Counted from the first letter of the stretch, positions 49,445-59,735 are shown. The stretch is 64,000 bases of DNA from Geodermatophilus tzadiensis (GCF_003002915.1 NZ_PVTG01000003.1:186001-250000), one strand, 5' to 3'. A program made the numbers and translations. The notes: generated from the sequence alone by a model not told the origin.

Positions 49445-50104
49445 GTGCCCGAGCAGCGCCCCGACGAGACCGGCGACGTGAGCGAGCGGCGCCAGCAGGG
49501 CCGTCCGGCGGTGCCGCCGTCGCGCCCGCGGCGGACGCCGCCGCAGCAGCCGGTGCACCACCCGACCGAGCAGATCGACCTGCGCGCGGGGTTCCCGCCG
49601 GTGTCCAACGAGACCACCGAGATCGACCTCTCCCAGGGCCTGCCCGCCGGTCTGCCGCTGCCCCCGCGGCGGACCCGCCAGGGACGGCGGCTGGGCATCG
49701 ACGTCGGCACGGTGCGGATCGGCGTCGCGCTGTCGGACCCGACCGGCACGCTGGCCAGCCCGCTGGAGACCGTCGAGCGCCGCCGTGACGGCGGCGACCT
49801 CGACCGGATCGCCGCGCTCGTGGTGGAGCACGAGGTGACAGAGGTGATCGTGGGGGAGCCGAGGCACCTCTCGGGTGCGTCGGGCGCCTCCGCACGGGAG
49901 GCGCGTGCCTACTCTCGGTCACTCGCCGGGCGCATCGGCAGCGTGCCCGTGCACCTCGTCGACGAGAGGCTCTCCACCGTGACCGCAGCCAGTTCCCTGC
50001 GCGCGAACGGGCTCGACAGCCGTGCCCAGCGCCCCGTGATCGACCAGGCCGCCGCCGTGGTCATCCTCCAGGCCTATCTGGACGCCCAGCGGGGGCGCTC
50101 GTGA
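49445..50104 (+). CDS. ruvX: YqgF/RuvX-family nuclease (putative Holliday junction resolvase)
   Basis: 219 residues from GTG 49445, 5 bases after a GGAGGTGA site formed by the alaS end; GTG 49436 (GTGA overlap) is an alternative. The RNase H-like domain starts at ~80: [79 protein letters not shown], and [16 protein letters not shown]. Members process DNA junctions or 16S rRNA ends. The ~80-residue Pro-rich N-terminal extension with a repeated IDL-x2-G-hydrophobic-P motif is not typical. Confidence 0.9.
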   Translation: MPEQRPDETGDVSERRQQGRPAVPPSRPRRTPPQQPVHHPTEQIDLRAGFPPVSNETTEIDLSQGLPAGLPLPPRRTRQGRRLGIDVGTVRIGVALSDPTGTLASPLETVERRRDGGDLDRIAALVVEHEVTEVIVGEPRHLSGASGASAREARAYSRSLAGRIGSVPVHLVDERLSTVTAASSLRANGLDSRAQRPVIDQAAAVVILQAYLDAQRGRS

Positions 50105-51843
50105 ACGGTCCGGTCCCGCCGTACGGGCGGGGCCGGCACGCGGGATCCGACGTCCTCGGCGCCACCGGTCAGGCCGGCGCCTGGTACGGCAACCGGGCCG
50201 CCGACGTCCCGCGCACGACGCAGCTGCCCCTGGGACCGGTGCCCGGCCAGTCCGGGCGCGGGGCCGGGCTGCTCGACCGCTCCCCGTCGCTCAGCGGCCG
50301 GCACTCCGCTCCCAGCGACGGTGACGACCGCACCGGCCCGCTGCCCGGCGGGCAGCGCTCGCCGTCGCCGGCGCCCGGCCTCCCGCCGCGCCCGCCGGGG
50401 GCCTGGTCCAAGCTGCCCCGCCGCTCCGAGGGCGACACCGCGCACATCGACGACGGCGGGCACGCCGACACCGCGCACATCGAGGCCGTCGACGCCCCCG
50501 CGCAGGCGCCGCGGGCCACCGACGCGCACGCCGACCACGACGAGCCCTGGGACGACGAGGACGCCACCGGCGGCCTCGACGTCGTCGGCGGCGGCCGGCC
50601 CGAGGAACGCCGGCGCCGCGGGCGCCGGGCCCGCCGGGCCGCCGCCCGCGACGCGCACGACGACGGGTCCCACGACGAGTACCACGACGACGGGCACCCG
50701 CACGACGAGCACCACGACGACCCGCTCGCCGCCCACCTCACCGGGCACGCCGACGACCACGGCGGCAGCCGGCGCGGCACGCGGAACGGGCGCCGCCGGC
50801 GGGCCCCGCTGGTCAACGTGCTCGTGCTGCTGGTCCTCGCCGGCCTCGTCGCCGGCATCGTCCTCGGCGGGCGGGCGCTCATCGGCCTGGTCAACCCCGA
50901 GGCGCAGGACTACGCAGGCGCGGGCACCGGCACCGTCGAGGTCCGCATCGGCGGCGGCGACACCCTCAGCGACATCGCCCGCACGCTGGTCGACCAGGAC
51001 GTCATCGCCTCCGCCGAGCCGTTCGTGGAGGCCGCCGAGGCCGACCCCGCCTCGATGGGCATCCAGCCCGGCGTCTACTCGCTGCGCGCGCAGATGAGCG
51101 GCCAGGCGGCGCTGGACCTGCTGCTCGACCCGGAGAGCCGGCTCGTCTCGCGGGTCACCGTGCCCGAGGGCTTCACCCTCAGCGCCACCCTGCAGCGGGT
51201 CGCCGAGGCCACCGGCCTGCCGGTCGAGGAGGTGCAGGCGGCCGCTGCCGACACCGCCGCGCTGGGCCTGCCGGCCTACGCCAACGGCCAGCTCGAGGGC
51301 TTCCTCTTCCCGGCCACCTACGACGTCGAGCCCGGCGACACCCCCACCGACGTGCTGCGCGGCATGGTCGGCCGGTTCACCGAGGTCGCCACCGACCTGC
51401 AGCTCGAGCAGCGGGCCGCCGCGTCGGGCCGCTCGGTGTACGACGTGGTCGTCGTCGCCTCGATGATCCAGTCGGAGACCCGCCTGGACGAGGAGCGGGC
51501 GAACGTGGCGCAGGTCGTCTACAACCGGCTCGCGCAGGGCATCCCGCTCGGCATCGACGCCACGCTGGCGTACGGCCTGCAGAAGAACGGCAACGACCTC
51601 ACCGTCACCGACCTGCAGACCGACAGCCCCTACAACACCCGCACGCGGGCCGGGCTGCCGCCGACCCCGATCAGCTCGCCGGGCGAGGCCAGCCTGGAGG
51701 CGGCGCTGGCGCCGAGCGCCGGGGACTTCCTCTACTACGTGCTCGAGTCCGAGGACGGCCGGCACTTCTTCACCGCCGACTACGCGCAGTTCCAGGCCGC
51801 GCGGCAGCGGTGCGCCGATGCCGGCCTCGGGTGCGGTGGCTGA
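50101..51843 (+). CDS. mltG: endolytic murein transglycosylase MltG (YceG family)
   Basis: 580 residues from GTG 50101 (GTGA overlap). It cuts nascent glycan strands. A ~230-residue cytosolic region is low complexity and includes an extremely His/Asp-rich stretch (~residues 184-220). One membrane helix ([21 protein letters not shown]) follows, then the YceG domain with a LysM-like start ([16 protein letters not shown]). The catalytic segment [26 protein letters not shown] and [29 protein letters not shown] are intact. Confidence 0.95.
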   Translation: MNGPVPPYGRGRHAGSDVLGATGQAGAWYGNRAADVPRTTQLPLGPVPGQSGRGAGLLDRSPSLSGRHSAPSDGDDRTGPLPGGQRSPSPAPGLPPRPPGAWSKLPRRSEGDTAHIDDGGHADTAHIEAVDAPAQAPRATDAHADHDEPWDDEDATGGLDVVGGGRPEERRRRGRRARRAAARDAHDDGSHDEYHDDGHPHDEHHDDPLAAHLTGHADDHGGSRRGTRNGRRRRAPLVNVLVLLVLAGLVAGIVLGGRALIGLVNPEAQDYAGAGTGTVEVRIGGGDTLSDIARTLVDQDVIASAEPFVEAAEADPASMGIQPGVYSLRAQMSGQAALDLLLDPESRLVSRVTVPEGFTLSATLQRVAEATGLPVEEVQAAAADTAALGLPAYANGQLEGFLFPATYDVEPGDTPTDVLRGMVGRFTEVATDLQLEQRAAASGRSVYDVVVVASMIQSETRLDEERANVAQVVYNRLAQGIPLGIDATLAYGLQKNGNDLTVTDLQTDSPYNTRTRAGLPPTPISSPGEASLEAALAPSAGDFLYYVLESEDGRHFFTADYAQFQAARQRCADAGLGCGG

Positions 51844-52663
51844 CCGGCCGGTGCCCGATCCGGACCTGCCCGGCCGGGCGGCCGTCCTCGGCCGCCCGGT
51901 CGCGCACTCCCTGTCGCCGCTGCTGCACCGCGCGGCCTACGCCGCCCTCGGCCTGACCGGCTGGACCTACGACCGGCTCGACCTCGGCCCCGAGGACCTG
52001 CCCGTGCTGCTGGCCGGCCTGGGCCCGGAGTGGCGCGGGTTCTCGGTGACCATGCCGTGCAAGCAGGCGGCGGTCGCGGTCGCCGACACCGTCGACCCGC
52101 TGCCGCGGCTGCTCGGTGCGGCCAACACCCTCGTGCACACCGGCGAGGGCTGGCGGGCGGAGAACACCGACGTCCACGGCGTCGGCATGGCGCTGCAGAC
52201 CGGCGGCGTCGAGCGGGTCGCGCACGCGGCGATCGTCGGCGCCGGGGGGACGGCGGCCGCGGCGGCCGTGGCGCTGGCCGAGCTCGGCGCCGAGCACGTC
52301 GACGTCCTCGTCCGGGCGCCCGACCGCGCCGCCGACGTCGTCCGGGTGCTCGGCGCGCTCGGGGTGGAGGCCGCCGTCGCGCCGCTGGCGGCCGGGCCGG
52401 TCGAGGCGCCGGTGGTGGTCAGTACGGTGCCCATCGGCGCGCACCCCGACCTCGCCCGGTTGGAGTGGCGGGCGGGGCAGACGCTGCTCGACGTCCTCTA
52501 CGCGCCGTGGCCCACGCCGCTGGCCGAGCGGGCGCACGCCGCCGGGACCGCGGTGATCAGCGGCATCGAGGTGCTGTTCTGGCAGGCCACCGTGCAGGTG
52601 GAGCTGCTGACCGGGCAGCCGGCGCCGATCGGCGCGATGCGGGCCGCGCTGGACGCCCGCTGA
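51818..52663 (+). CDS. aroE: shikimate dehydrogenase
   Basis: 281 residues from ATG 51818, overlapping mltG by 26 bases; GTG 51836 is an alternative. NADPH-dependent reduction of 3-dehydroshikimate. GRPVAHSLSPLLHRAAYAALG, FSVTMPCKQAAVAVAD (catalytic Lys), LGAANTLVHTGEGWRAENTDVHG and the nucleotide loop IVGAGGTAAAAAVAL are present. First of the shikimate genes in this block; aroC, aroK, aroB and aroQ follow. Confidence 0.94.
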   Translation: MPASGAVADRPVPDPDLPGRAAVLGRPVAHSLSPLLHRAAYAALGLTGWTYDRLDLGPEDLPVLLAGLGPEWRGFSVTMPCKQAAVAVADTVDPLPRLLGAANTLVHTGEGWRAENTDVHGVGMALQTGGVERVAHAAIVGAGGTAAAAAVALAELGAEHVDVLVRAPDRAADVVRVLGALGVEAAVAPLAAGPVEAPVVVSTVPIGAHPDLARLEWRAGQTLLDVLYAPWPTPLAERAHAAGTAVISGIEVLFWQATVQVELLTGQPAPIGAMRAALDAR

Positions 52664-53325
52664 CCCCGACCGTCCCGCCCGCGGTCCTGCTCGCGGCCGC
52701 GCTGCTGGTCGCGGCCGCGGCCGGCCCGCTGCTCGCCCGAACCGCCGTCCGCCTCGCCGCCCGGGACCCCGCCGCGCGGTCCGGCCGGGCCCGGGCCGTG
52801 CTCAGCGCCGTGGTCCTCGCCGTGCTGCTGTGCGGGGCGGTGCTGCTCACCGGCGCCCGCCCGGCGACGCTGGCGCTGGGCTGGGCCGCCGCGGCCGCCG
52901 TCGTCCTGGCGCAGGTCGACCTCGCCGTCCACCGGCTGCCCGACCGGGTCACCGTCCCGGCCGCCGCCGTCTGCGCCGCCGCGCTGCTGGCCGACGCCGC
53001 CGTCCTCGGCACCTGGCCGGCGCTGCTGCGGGCGCTGCTCGCCGCGGCCGCGGCCGGGGGCGTCGCGCTCCTGGCCGCGCTGGCCGCCCCGTCGGGTCTC
53101 GGCCTCGGCGACGTCAAGCTGCTCGCGCTCCTGGGGCTGGTGCTCGGCTGGGCCGGGTGGGGCGTGCTGCTGGCCGGCGTCTTCCTCGGCCTGCTCAGTG
53201 GCGCGGTGGTCTCGCTGGTCCTGGTGGCGTCCCGCCGGGCCGGGTGGCGCACCGCCCTGCCCTTCGGCCCGCCGCTGCTGCTCGGTGCGGTCCTCGCCCT
53301 GCTGATCGAGGGCCCGCTGGGGTGA
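52660..53325 (+). CDS. A24-family prepilin peptidase-like protein, probable CTG start
   Basis: 221 residues from CTG 52660, overlapping the aroE stop as CTGA. No ATG, GTG or TTG occurs before the first membrane helix (AVLLAAALLVAAAAGPLLARTAVRLA). About six to seven helices are present. Aspartates in QVDLAVHRLPDRVTVPAA and the GLGLGDVKLLALLGLVLGW motif (GxGD protease signature) are intact. It lacks the N-terminal methyltransferase part, like other short A24 members. No pilin gene is in the window, so its substrate is unknown. Confidence 0.85.
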   Translation: MTPTVPPAVLLAAALLVAAAAGPLLARTAVRLAARDPAARSGRARAVLSAVVLAVLLCGAVLLTGARPATLALGWAAAAAVVLAQVDLAVHRLPDRVTVPAAAVCAAALLADAAVLGTWPALLRALLAAAAAGGVALLAALAAPSGLGLGDVKLLALLGLVLGWAGWGVLLAGVFLGLLSGAVVSLVLVASRRAGWRTALPFGPPLLLGAVLALLIEGPLG

Positions 53326-53340
53326 GGACCGCCGCGCGAT

Positions 53341-53357
53341 GATCAGGTGACCTGATC
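53341..53357. promoter_or_regulatory. perfect palindrome upstream of aroC
   Basis: GATCAGGT-G-ACCTGATC, 8-bp arms around one base, 55 bases upstream of the aroC ATG. It has no loop long enough for a good terminator, so an operator is more likely. A CACAAT hexamer at 53400-53405 lies 7 bases before the ATG. Confidence 0.45.
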
Positions 53358-53412
53358 GTGGCGGCCCCCGCCGCGGGCGGTCGCCGCAGGGTCGGCTGGC
53401 ACAATCCTCGGC

Positions 53413-54591
53413 ATGTTGCGCTGGCTGACCGCCGGTGAGTCGCACGGCCAGCAGCTCACCGCCATCCTCGAGGGGCTGCCCGCCGGCGTGCAGGTGCAGA
53501 CCGCCGACCTCGACGTCGACCTCGCCCGCCGCCGTCTCGGCCACGGCCGCGGTGCCCGGATGTCCTTCGAGCAGGACACCGTCACCCTCACCGGCGGCGT
53601 CCGGCACGGGCTCACCCAGGGCGGGCCGATCGCGGTGCAGGTCGGCAACACCGAGTGGCCCAAGTGGCAGACGGTCATGGCCGCCGACCCGGTCGACCCG
53701 GAGGTGCTCGCCGGCCAGGCGCGCAACGCCCCGCTGACCCGCCCGCGTCCCGGCCACGCCGACCTCGCCGGCATGCAGAAGTACGGCTTCGACGACGCCC
53801 GCCCGGTGCTCGAGCGCGCCAGTGCCCGCGAGACCGCCGCCCGCGTCGCCCTCGGCGCGGTCGCCAAGGCGTTCCTCCGCCAGGCGCTGGGCGTCGAGGT
53901 GGTCAGCCACGTCGTGGGCATCGGCCCGGTCACCGTCCCCGACGGCGTGCTGCCCGGCCCGCAGGACAACCCGCGCATCGACGAGGACCCGGTGCGCTGC
54001 GCCGACCCGGCCACCAGCGAGGTGATGGTGGCCGAGGTCGACGACGCCCGGAAGAACGGCGACACCCTCGGCGGGGTCGTCGAGGTCGTCGTCCACGGCC
54101 TGCCGCCGGGCCTGGGCAGCCACGTGCACTGGGACCGCCGGCTCGACTCCCGCCTGGCCGCCGCGCTCATGGGCGTGCAGTCGGTCAAGGCGGTCGAGGT
54201 CGGCGACGGCCTGGAGACCGCCCGCCGCCGCGGCTCGGTCGCCCACGACGAGATCGTCAGCACCGACGGCCGGCTCCGGCGGGTCACCGACCGCGCCGGT
54301 GGCATCGAGGGCGGCATGACCAACGGCGAGGTGCTGCGGGTGCGCGCCGCGATGAAGCCGATCTCCACCGTGCCGCGCGCGCTGGCCACCGTCGACGTCG
54401 CCACCGGGGACGCCGCCGTGGCCATCAACCAGCGCAGCGACGCCTGCGCGGTGCCCCGCGGGTCGGTGGTGATGGAGGCGATGGTCGCCCTCACCCTCGC
54501 CGACGCCGCGCTGGAGAAGTTCGGCGGCGACTCGGTGGCCGAGACCCGCCGCAACGCCCAGGCCTACCTCGACGCCCTCCCGTACCGGTGA
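53413..54591 (+). CDS. aroC: chorismate synthase
   Basis: 392 residues from ATG 53413. It converts 5-enolpyruvylshikimate 3-phosphate to chorismate with reduced [65 protein letters not shown] and [24 protein letters not shown] are the family signatures. It opens the aroC-aroK-aroB-aroQ chain, all linked by GTGA overlaps. Confidence 0.97.
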   Translation: MLRWLTAGESHGQQLTAILEGLPAGVQVQTADLDVDLARRRLGHGRGARMSFEQDTVTLTGGVRHGLTQGGPIAVQVGNTEWPKWQTVMAADPVDPEVLAGQARNAPLTRPRPGHADLAGMQKYGFDDARPVLERASARETAARVALGAVAKAFLRQALGVEVVSHVVGIGPVTVPDGVLPGPQDNPRIDEDPVRCADPATSEVMVAEVDDARKNGDTLGGVVEVVVHGLPPGLGSHVHWDRRLDSRLAAALMGVQSVKAVEVGDGLETARRRGSVAHDEIVSTDGRLRRVTDRAGGIEGGMTNGEVLRVRAAMKPISTVPRALATVDVATGDAAVAINQRSDACAVPRGSVVMEAMVALTLADAALEKFGGDSVAETRRNAQAYLDALPYR

Positions 54592-55121
54592 GCGCGCCGC
54601 TGCTGGTCCTCGTCGGCCCGCCCGCGTCGGGCAAGACCACCGTCGGGACGGCGGTCGCGGCCGCCCTGGGCCTGCCCTTCCGCGACACCGACGCCGACGT
54701 CGAGGCCGCCGCCGGCACCACCGTCGCCGACCTGTTCGTCAGCTCCGGCGAGCCGCACTTCCGCGCACTGGAGGAGCAGGCGGTGGCCCGGGCGCTGGCC
54801 GAGCACGACGGCGTGCTGGCCCTCGGCGGCGGCGCGGTGCTCAGCGCGGGCAGCCGGGCACTGCTGGTGGCCTACGGCCGGGCCGGCGGCACCGTCGTCC
54901 ACCTCGACGTCGACCTGCCCTCGGCGGCCCGCCGCGCCGGGCTCGCCCGTGACCGCCCGATCCTCGGGGTCAACCCGCGGGCGATGCTGCGCACCCTGCT
55001 CGAGCATCGGGCGCCGCTCTACGCCGAGGTGGCCACCGTGGTGGTGCCCACCGGCGGCCGCGACCCGCAGGACGTCGTCGCCGAGGTGCTGGCCGCGCTG
55101 CCCGCCGGGGCCGACGCGTGA
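54588..55121 (+). CDS. aroK: shikimate kinase
   Basis: 177 residues from GTG 54588 (GTGA overlap). Walker [17 protein letters not shown], shikimate-binding [42 protein letters not shown] and the lid RDRPILGVN. Phosphorylates shikimate at O3. Confidence 0.95.
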   Translation: MSAPLLVLVGPPASGKTTVGTAVAAALGLPFRDTDADVEAAAGTTVADLFVSSGEPHFRALEEQAVARALAEHDGVLALGGGAVLSAGSRALLVAYGRAGGTVVHLDVDLPSAARRAGLARDRPILGVNPRAMLRTLLEHRAPLYAEVATVVVPTGGRDPQDVVAEVLAALPAGADA

Positions 55122-56179
55122 GGCGGGTGACCGTCGCCGGGGAGCAGCCCTACGAGGTCGTGATCGGCCCCGGCGCGCAGGCCAAGCTCGCCCTCCTGCT
55201 GGCCGGCACCGCGCGGGCCGCCGTCGTGCACGCCCCGCCGCTGGCCGCGCTCGCCGGGGCCGCCGTCGAGACGCTGCAGACCGCCGGGGTCGCCGCCGAG
55301 GCCGTCGTCGTCCCCGACGGGGAGGCGGCCAAGACCGCCGAGGTCGCGGCCCGCGTGTGGGACGAGCTCGGCCGGCTCGGGCTCACCCGCTCCGACGCCG
55401 TCGTGGGCGTCGGCGGGGGAGCGGTCACCGACCTCGCCGGGTTCGTCGCGGCCACCTGGCTGCGCGGCGTCCGCGTGGTGCAGGTGCCCACCAGCGTGCT
55501 CGGCATGGTCGACGCCGCGGTCGGCGGCAAGACCGGCATCAACACCGCCGCCGGCAAGAACCTCGTCGGCGCGTTCCACCCGCCGGCCGGCGTGCTCGCC
55601 GACACCGACGTGCTCGCCGGGCTCCCGGAGGCGGAGTTCCGGTCCGGCATGGCCGAGGTGGTCAAGTGCGGCCTCATCGCCGACGCCGGCATCCTCGACC
55701 TGCTCACCGCCGACCCCACCGGCCGCCGCGACACCGAGGAGCTCATCGAGCGCAGCGTGGCAGTGAAGGCCGCGGCCGTGGGGGAGGACCTCCACGACAC
55801 CGGGGTGCGCGAGTTCCTCAACTACGGGCACACGCTCGGGCACGCGATCGAGCGGGTCGAGGACTTCGGCTGGCGGCACGGCGAGGCGGTCGCCGTCGGG
55901 CTGGTGTTCGCCGCCGAGCTGGCCGGGCAGGCGGGGCTGCTGACCCCCGCCGAGGTCGACCGGCACCGCTCGCTCGTCGCGGCGATGGGCCTGCCCACCC
56001 GCTACCGCGGCGACTGGGCCGCGCTGCAGGCGGTGATGCGCAGGGACAAGAAGAAGGCCTCGGACGGGCGGCAGCGGTTCGTCGTCCTCGACGGCCTGGG
56101 CAACCCGCGCATCCTCGCCGACCCCGACCAGGCCTGGCTCGACGCGGCGTGGGCCGCAGTCTCGGAGGACCCAGCGTGA
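55118..56179 (+). CDS. aroB: 3-dehydroquinate synthase
   Basis: 353 residues from GTG 55118 (GTGA overlap). NAD- and metal-dependent cyclisation of [62 protein letters not shown], and the metal site [30 protein letters not shown] are intact. Confidence 0.97.
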   Translation: MRRVTVAGEQPYEVVIGPGAQAKLALLLAGTARAAVVHAPPLAALAGAAVETLQTAGVAAEAVVVPDGEAAKTAEVAARVWDELGRLGLTRSDAVVGVGGGAVTDLAGFVAATWLRGVRVVQVPTSVLGMVDAAVGGKTGINTAAGKNLVGAFHPPAGVLADTDVLAGLPEAEFRSGMAEVVKCGLIADAGILDLLTADPTGRRDTEELIERSVAVKAAAVGEDLHDTGVREFLNYGHTLGHAIERVEDFGWRHGEAVAVGLVFAAELAGQAGLLTPAEVDRHRSLVAAMGLPTRYRGDWAALQAVMRRDKKKASDGRQRFVVLDGLGNPRILADPDQAWLDAAWAAVSEDPA

Positions 56180-56610
56180 CCGTCCAGGTGCTCAACGGCG
56201 CCAACCTCGGCCGGCTCGGGACGCGCGAGCCGGAGAAGTACGGGACGACGACGTACGCGATGCTCGTCGCGCTGGTCGAGGAGACCGCGCGCACCCTCGG
56301 CGTGGCCGCGCGGGTGCGCCAGACCGACTCCGAGGGCGAGCTGCTCGGCTGGATCCACGAGGCCACCGACGCCGGCGACCCGATCATCATCAACCCGGGC
56401 GGCTGGTCGCACACCTCCGTGGTGCTGCACGACGCGCTGGCCGCCGTGCACGCCCCGGTCGTCGAGGTGCACATCACCAACATCCACCGGCGCGAGGAGT
56501 TCCGGCACCACTCCTACGTCTCGCGGGTGGCCGACGGCGTCATCGCCGGGCTGGGCGTGCAGGGCTACGAGCTGGCGCTGCGCTACCTGGCCGCGCGGGG
56601 CGCCCGATGA
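56176..56610 (+). CDS. aroQ: type II 3-dehydroquinate dehydratase
   Basis: 144 residues from GTG 56176 (GTGA overlap). [19 protein letters not shown] with the catalytic Arg/Tyr loop, [19 protein letters not shown], and [21 protein letters not shown]. The dodecameric type II enzyme, equivalent to M. tuberculosis AroD (Rv2537c). Confidence 0.96.
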   Translation: MTVQVLNGANLGRLGTREPEKYGTTTYAMLVALVEETARTLGVAARVRQTDSEGELLGWIHEATDAGDPIIINPGGWSHTSVVLHDALAAVHAPVVEVHITNIHRREEFRHHSYVSRVADGVIAGLGVQGYELALRYLAARGAR

Positions 56611-57710
56611 GTCGCGCGGCCGAGCGTCGGGAGCGGCTGCGGGCGACCGCGGCCGCGCGCGGCCTGGACGCCGTCCTCGTGACCACCCTGCTCAACGTGC
56701 GCTACCTGACCGGGTTCACCGGCTCCAACGGCGCGCTGCTGCTGCGCAGCGACGGGGCCGACGTCTTCGGCACCGACGGCCGCTACACCACCCAGGCCGG
56801 CACCCAGGTGCCCGACGTCGAGCTGCTCGTCGACCGGGCGACCGTGGCCGGGCTCGCCCGCGAGGCGGTGCGCGGCGGCGCGGGCCGGATCGGCTACGAG
56901 AGCCACGAGGTCACCGTCGACGGCCTCGGCCAGCTCGAGCGGGTGCTCGTCGACGCCGCCGCCGGCGCGACGGTGCCCGAGCTGGTCAGCGTCCGCCGGG
57001 CGGTCGAGGAGCTGCGCGCGGTCAAGGACGAGACGGAGGTCGAGGCGCTGCGCCGGGCCTGCGCGGTGGCCGACCGGGCGCTGGCCGAGCTGGCCGCCGA
57101 GGGGGCGCTGCGGCCCGGGCGCACCGAGCTGCAGGTCGGCCGCGAGCTCGACGCCCGGATGCTGGCGCTGGGCGCCGAGGCGCCGTCGTTCGAGACGATC
57201 GTGGCCGCCGGCGCGAACTCGGCGATCCCGCACCACCGGCCCGACGGCACCGAGCTGCGCGGCGGCGACCTCCTCAAGCTGGACTTCGGCGCCACCGTCG
57301 ACGGCTACCACTCCGACATGACCCGCACGCTGGTCCTCGGGCACGCCGCCGACTGGCAGCGGGAGGTGTACGCGCTCGTGGCCGAGGCCCAGGCGGCGGG
57401 GCGGGCGGCGCTGGCGGTCGGCGCCGACGTCGTCGCCGTCGACGCGGCCTCGCGCGACGTCATCGCCGCCGGCGGGCACGCCGAGCACTTCACCCACGGG
57501 CTGGGGCACGGCGTGGGCCTGGAGATCCACGAGGCGCCGGGCATCGGCCCGCTGGGCGCGGGTAGTCTGGCCGCCGGCATGGCCGTCACCGTGGAGCCAG
57601 GGGTCTACCTCCCCGGCCACGGCGGTGTCCGGATCGAGGACACGCTCGTCGTCACGGCGGACGCGCCCGAGTTGTTGACCCTCACGAGCAAGGAACTGCT
57701 GGTCCTCTAG
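56607..57710 (+). CDS. pepQ: M24 metallopeptidase, Xaa-Pro aminopeptidase type
   Basis: 367 residues from ATG 56607 (ATGA overlap). A creatinase-like N-terminal domain is followed by the pita-bread fold with metal ligands in [56 protein letters not shown]. It removes N-terminal residues before proline or cleaves Xaa-Pro dipeptides. Directly adjoins efp without a gap, a common pairing. Confidence 0.93.
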   Translation: MSRAAERRERLRATAAARGLDAVLVTTLLNVRYLTGFTGSNGALLLRSDGADVFGTDGRYTTQAGTQVPDVELLVDRATVAGLAREAVRGGAGRIGYESHEVTVDGLGQLERVLVDAAAGATVPELVSVRRAVEELRAVKDETEVEALRRACAVADRALAELAAEGALRPGRTELQVGRELDARMLALGAEAPSFETIVAAGANSAIPHHRPDGTELRGGDLLKLDFGATVDGYHSDMTRTLVLGHAADWQREVYALVAEAQAAGRAALAVGADVVAVDAASRDVIAAGGHAEHFTHGLGHGVGLEIHEAPGIGPLGAGSLAAGMAVTVEPGVYLPGHGGVRIEDTLVVTADAPELLTLTSKELLVL

Positions 57711-58271
57711 ATGGCTACCACCAACGACCTCAAGAACGGCATGGTCCTCAACCTCGACGGCCAGCTGTGGTCCGTCACCGAGTTCCAGCACGTCAAGCCC
57801 GGCAAGGGCGGCGCGTTCGTCCGGACGACGCTGAAGAACGTGCTCTCGGGCAAGGTCGTCGACAAGACCTTCAACGCCGGCACCAAGGTCGAGACCGCCA
57901 CCGTCGACAAGCGGAACATGACGTACCTGTACAAGGACGGCACCGACTTCGTCTTCATGGACGGCGAGACGTTCGACCAGATCCACGTGCCGACCGACAC
58001 CGTGGGCTCCGGCGCGGACTACCTGCTGGAGAACACCGAGGCCGTCGTCGCCGTCCACGAGGGCACGCCGCTGTACGTGGAGCTCCCGGTGACCATGGAG
58101 CTCGTCGTCGAGCACACCGACCCGGGCCTGCAGGGCGACCGCTCCACCGGCGGCACCAAGCCCGCCACCCTGGAGACCGGCGCGCAGATCAACGTGCCGC
58201 TGTTCGTCAACACCGGCGACAGGCTCAAGGTCGACACCCGCGACGGCCGGTACCTCGGCCGCGCCAACTGA
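57711..58271 (+). CDS. efp: translation elongation factor P
   Basis: 186 residues from ATG 57711, immediately after the pepQ stop. It relieves ribosome stalling at polyproline. The KOW-like N-terminal domain has the loop [20 protein letters not shown] with a Lys at the tip. No lysylation enzymes are visible here, so it may work unmodified as proposed for other Actinobacteria. The C-terminal OB domains end in [18 protein letters not shown]. Confidence 0.97.
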   Translation: MATTNDLKNGMVLNLDGQLWSVTEFQHVKPGKGGAFVRTTLKNVLSGKVVDKTFNAGTKVETATVDKRNMTYLYKDGTDFVFMDGETFDQIHVPTDTVGSGADYLLENTEAVVAVHEGTPLYVELPVTMELVVEHTDPGLQGDRSTGGTKPATLETGAQINVPLFVNTGDRLKVDTRDGRYLGRAN

Positions 58272-58298
58272 CGCCCACCCCGGTCCCGCACCGCTGAC

Positions 58299-58709
58299 AT
58301 GGCTGCCCGCACCAAGGCGCGCAAGCGCGCCGTCGACGTCCTCTACGAGGCCGACCTGCGCGGCGCCGACCCGGTGGAGCTGCTCCGCGAGCGCATCGCC
58401 GACCCCTCCCCGCCGGTGCCCGACCACGCGGTCCGGCTGGTGGAGGGCGTCGCGGCGCACGCCGAGCGCATCGACGAGCTGATCGGGCGGCACGCCCGGG
58501 GCTGGTCGCTCGAGCGGCTGCCCGACGTCGACCGGGCGATCCTGCGGATGGCCGTCTTCGAGTTGCTCTGGGCCGACGACGTGCCCGACGCGGTGGTCAT
58601 CGACGAGGCGGTGGAGCTGGCCCGGGCACTGTCGACCGACGACTCGCCGGCCTACGTCAACGGCGTCCTCGGCGCCATCCTCGACGCCGAGGTGCCCACC
58701 TCCTCCTGA
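58299..58709 (+). CDS. nusB: transcription antitermination factor NusB
   Basis: 136 residues from ATG 58299. All-helical: RTKARKRAVDVLYEADLRG, PDHAVRLVEGVAAHAERIDELIG, RLPDVDRAILRMAVFELLW, VVIDEAVELARALSTDDSPAYVNGVLGAI. Part of the rRNA antitermination complex with NusE. Usual neighbour of efp. Confidence 0.95.
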   Translation: MAARTKARKRAVDVLYEADLRGADPVELLRERIADPSPPVPDHAVRLVEGVAAHAERIDELIGRHARGWSLERLPDVDRAILRMAVFELLWADDVPDAVVIDEAVELARALSTDDSPAYVNGVLGAILDAEVPTSS

Positions 58710-58720
58710 CCGCGGTCAGG
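58705..58720. terminator. palindrome over the nusB stop
   Basis: CCTGACCG/CGGTCAGG, 8-bp perfect arms without spacer, between the convergent nusB and lipoprotein genes. It is short for a terminator; it could still stop transcripts from both sides. Confidence 0.4.
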
Positions 58721-59140
58721 TCAGCGCCGCTCGACCGTCAGGGCCACGGTGTCCCGGGTGACGTCCGTGCAGACCAGCCGGAGTGAGTCGGTGGTGACCT
58801 CGTCGCCGCGGGCCAGCGTCACGTCGCGGCCGCCGACCCGCAGGGTGGCCCGGCCGTCGGTGATGGCGCCGAACGCGATCGTCGACGCCAGCACGTGGGC
58901 CCGGGCGCCGGCACCGCCGAGGGTGACCGAGCACGTGCTCCCCGAGCAGGACACCGCACTCAGCCGACCAGAACCCGCCACCGCGGACGACGACACCACG
59001 CGCGAGGAGCTGCTCGCGGCGGACGAGCTGCTCCCCGCCCAACCGCTGCTCCACGAGGAGAAGGAACTGGAGCAGGCGGTCACCAGCGCCAGTAACCCAG
59101 GGGCGAGCACGGCTGCGAGGGAACGGACGAGGCGTCCCAT
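58721..59140 (-). CDS. putative lipoprotein of unknown function
   Basis: 139 residues from ATG 59140. The signal peptide (RLVRSLAAVLAPGLLALVTAC) ends in a lipobox, followed by a long serine tract (~22-50) that would serve as a flexible tether. The C-terminal ~85 residues are a beta-rich domain: VSCSGSTCSVTLGG with a CxxxxxC pair, VLASTIAFGAITDGRATLRVGGRDVTLARGDEV. I do not recognise the fold. Convergent with nusB, and divergent from the peptide array to its right. Confidence 0.7.
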   Translation of the reverse strand: MGRLVRSLAAVLAPGLLALVTACSSSFSSWSSGWAGSSSSAASSSSRVVSSSAVAGSGRLSAVSCSGSTCSVTLGGAGARAHVLASTIAFGAITDGRATLRVGGRDVTLARGDEVTTDSLRLVCTDVTRDTVALTVERR

Positions 59141-59285
59141 ACGCCGAGGGCAGCACGGGCCCGGGTGCCTGCGCAAGAGCCCTGGTCACCGCCCCGGGGA
59201 GGATCGGTGGACGCGGTCACGGCCGTAGGTGAGCAGGCGCCGGGAGCAGTAGCCGGGACCGCAGGAGTACGGGGCCGGTCGGTGC

Positions 59286-59527
59286 GAGATACGTGTCGCC
59301 CACCGTTGTCGGGGTGTCGGGTACCGCCCGAGACTTCCGGGCGTCGTCCCCGGACCGCGGCCGGGGGCGGTGACCCGAGGCCAGGTGAGGGGCGCGGTGA
59401 GAACCGGCCGGAGTCCCGTCGCTGGCACTTCCCTGTCGGATCGGATCCCGAGGAGACCACCGTGTTCGAGGACCAGAAGATCGAGCTGCTGCCGGCGCGC
59501 ACCACGATGAAGCGCGGCGGTGGCGGG
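59286..59527 (+). repeat. peptide cassette repeat unit 1
   Basis: 242-bp unit covering the upstream region and the whole leader-coding part of peptide gene 1. It matches 59821-60062 with three mismatches by eye (about 99%). It includes the conserved box at 59288-59311. The 321 bases between the lipoprotein gene and the first peptide gene hold only this unit and a weaker copy of the sequence that precedes it. Confidence 0.85.
59288..59311 (+). promoter_or_regulatory. conserved upstream box, copy 1
   Basis: The core GTGTCGCCCACCGTTGTCG occurs once before each of the three peptide genes, at start-to-start distance 174, 174 and 175 bases. Conservation in the otherwise diverged third copy marks it as a promoter, operator or leader-RNA element. 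Confidence 0.55.
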
Positions 59528-59665
59528 GTCACCGTAGTCAACCAGAGCTTCAACTACGCCGAGGCGGTCGCCCTCAACGCAGGCAACGTCAACGTGGGCG
59601 GCGACCAGCTGAACGTCGCGGGCGCGGTCGCGCTGGCCGGCAGCAACGTGTTCATCGGCGGCTGA
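59462..59665 (+). CDS. candidate precursor peptide 1 (leader plus Asn/Gly-rich core)
   Basis: 67 residues from GTG 59462, after GAGGAGA. Residues 1-22 form a leader shared with the two downstream paralogues (MFEDQKIELLPARTTMK then RGGGG). The core (23-67) is VTVVNQSFNYAEAVALNAGN continuing with NVGGDQLNVAG and ending AGSNVFIGG. It has no Cys, few charges, and alternating small/hydrophobic residues. It is not a signal peptide. Together with the PqqD-like/M50 gene downstream, this suggests a ribosomally made, processed peptide. The role is unknown. Confidence 0.75.
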   Translation: MFEDQKIELLPARTTMKRGGGGVTVVNQSFNYAEAVALNAGNVNVGGDQLNVAGAVALAGSNVFIGG

Positions 59666-59704
59666 CGAGGTCGCGCGACCGAGCACCTCGCACGCCAGCA
59701 GACC

Positions 59705-59735
59705 GGAGGGGCGGCCGCGTCGCGGCCGCCCCTCC
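59705..59735 (+). terminator. terminator of peptide gene 1
   Basis: GGAGGGGCGGCCGCG (59705-59719) and its exact complement (59721-59735) flank one base. 39 bases after the stop. The GGAGGGGCGG core recurs after peptides 2 and 3. Confidence 0.8.

Noticed and set aside
52660..53325. Type IV pilus or tad locus suggested by the prepilin peptidase-like gene
   Set aside because: No pilin, ATPase or secretin gene is nearby; the short A24 gene beside aroE/aroC is a regular actinobacterial neighbour.
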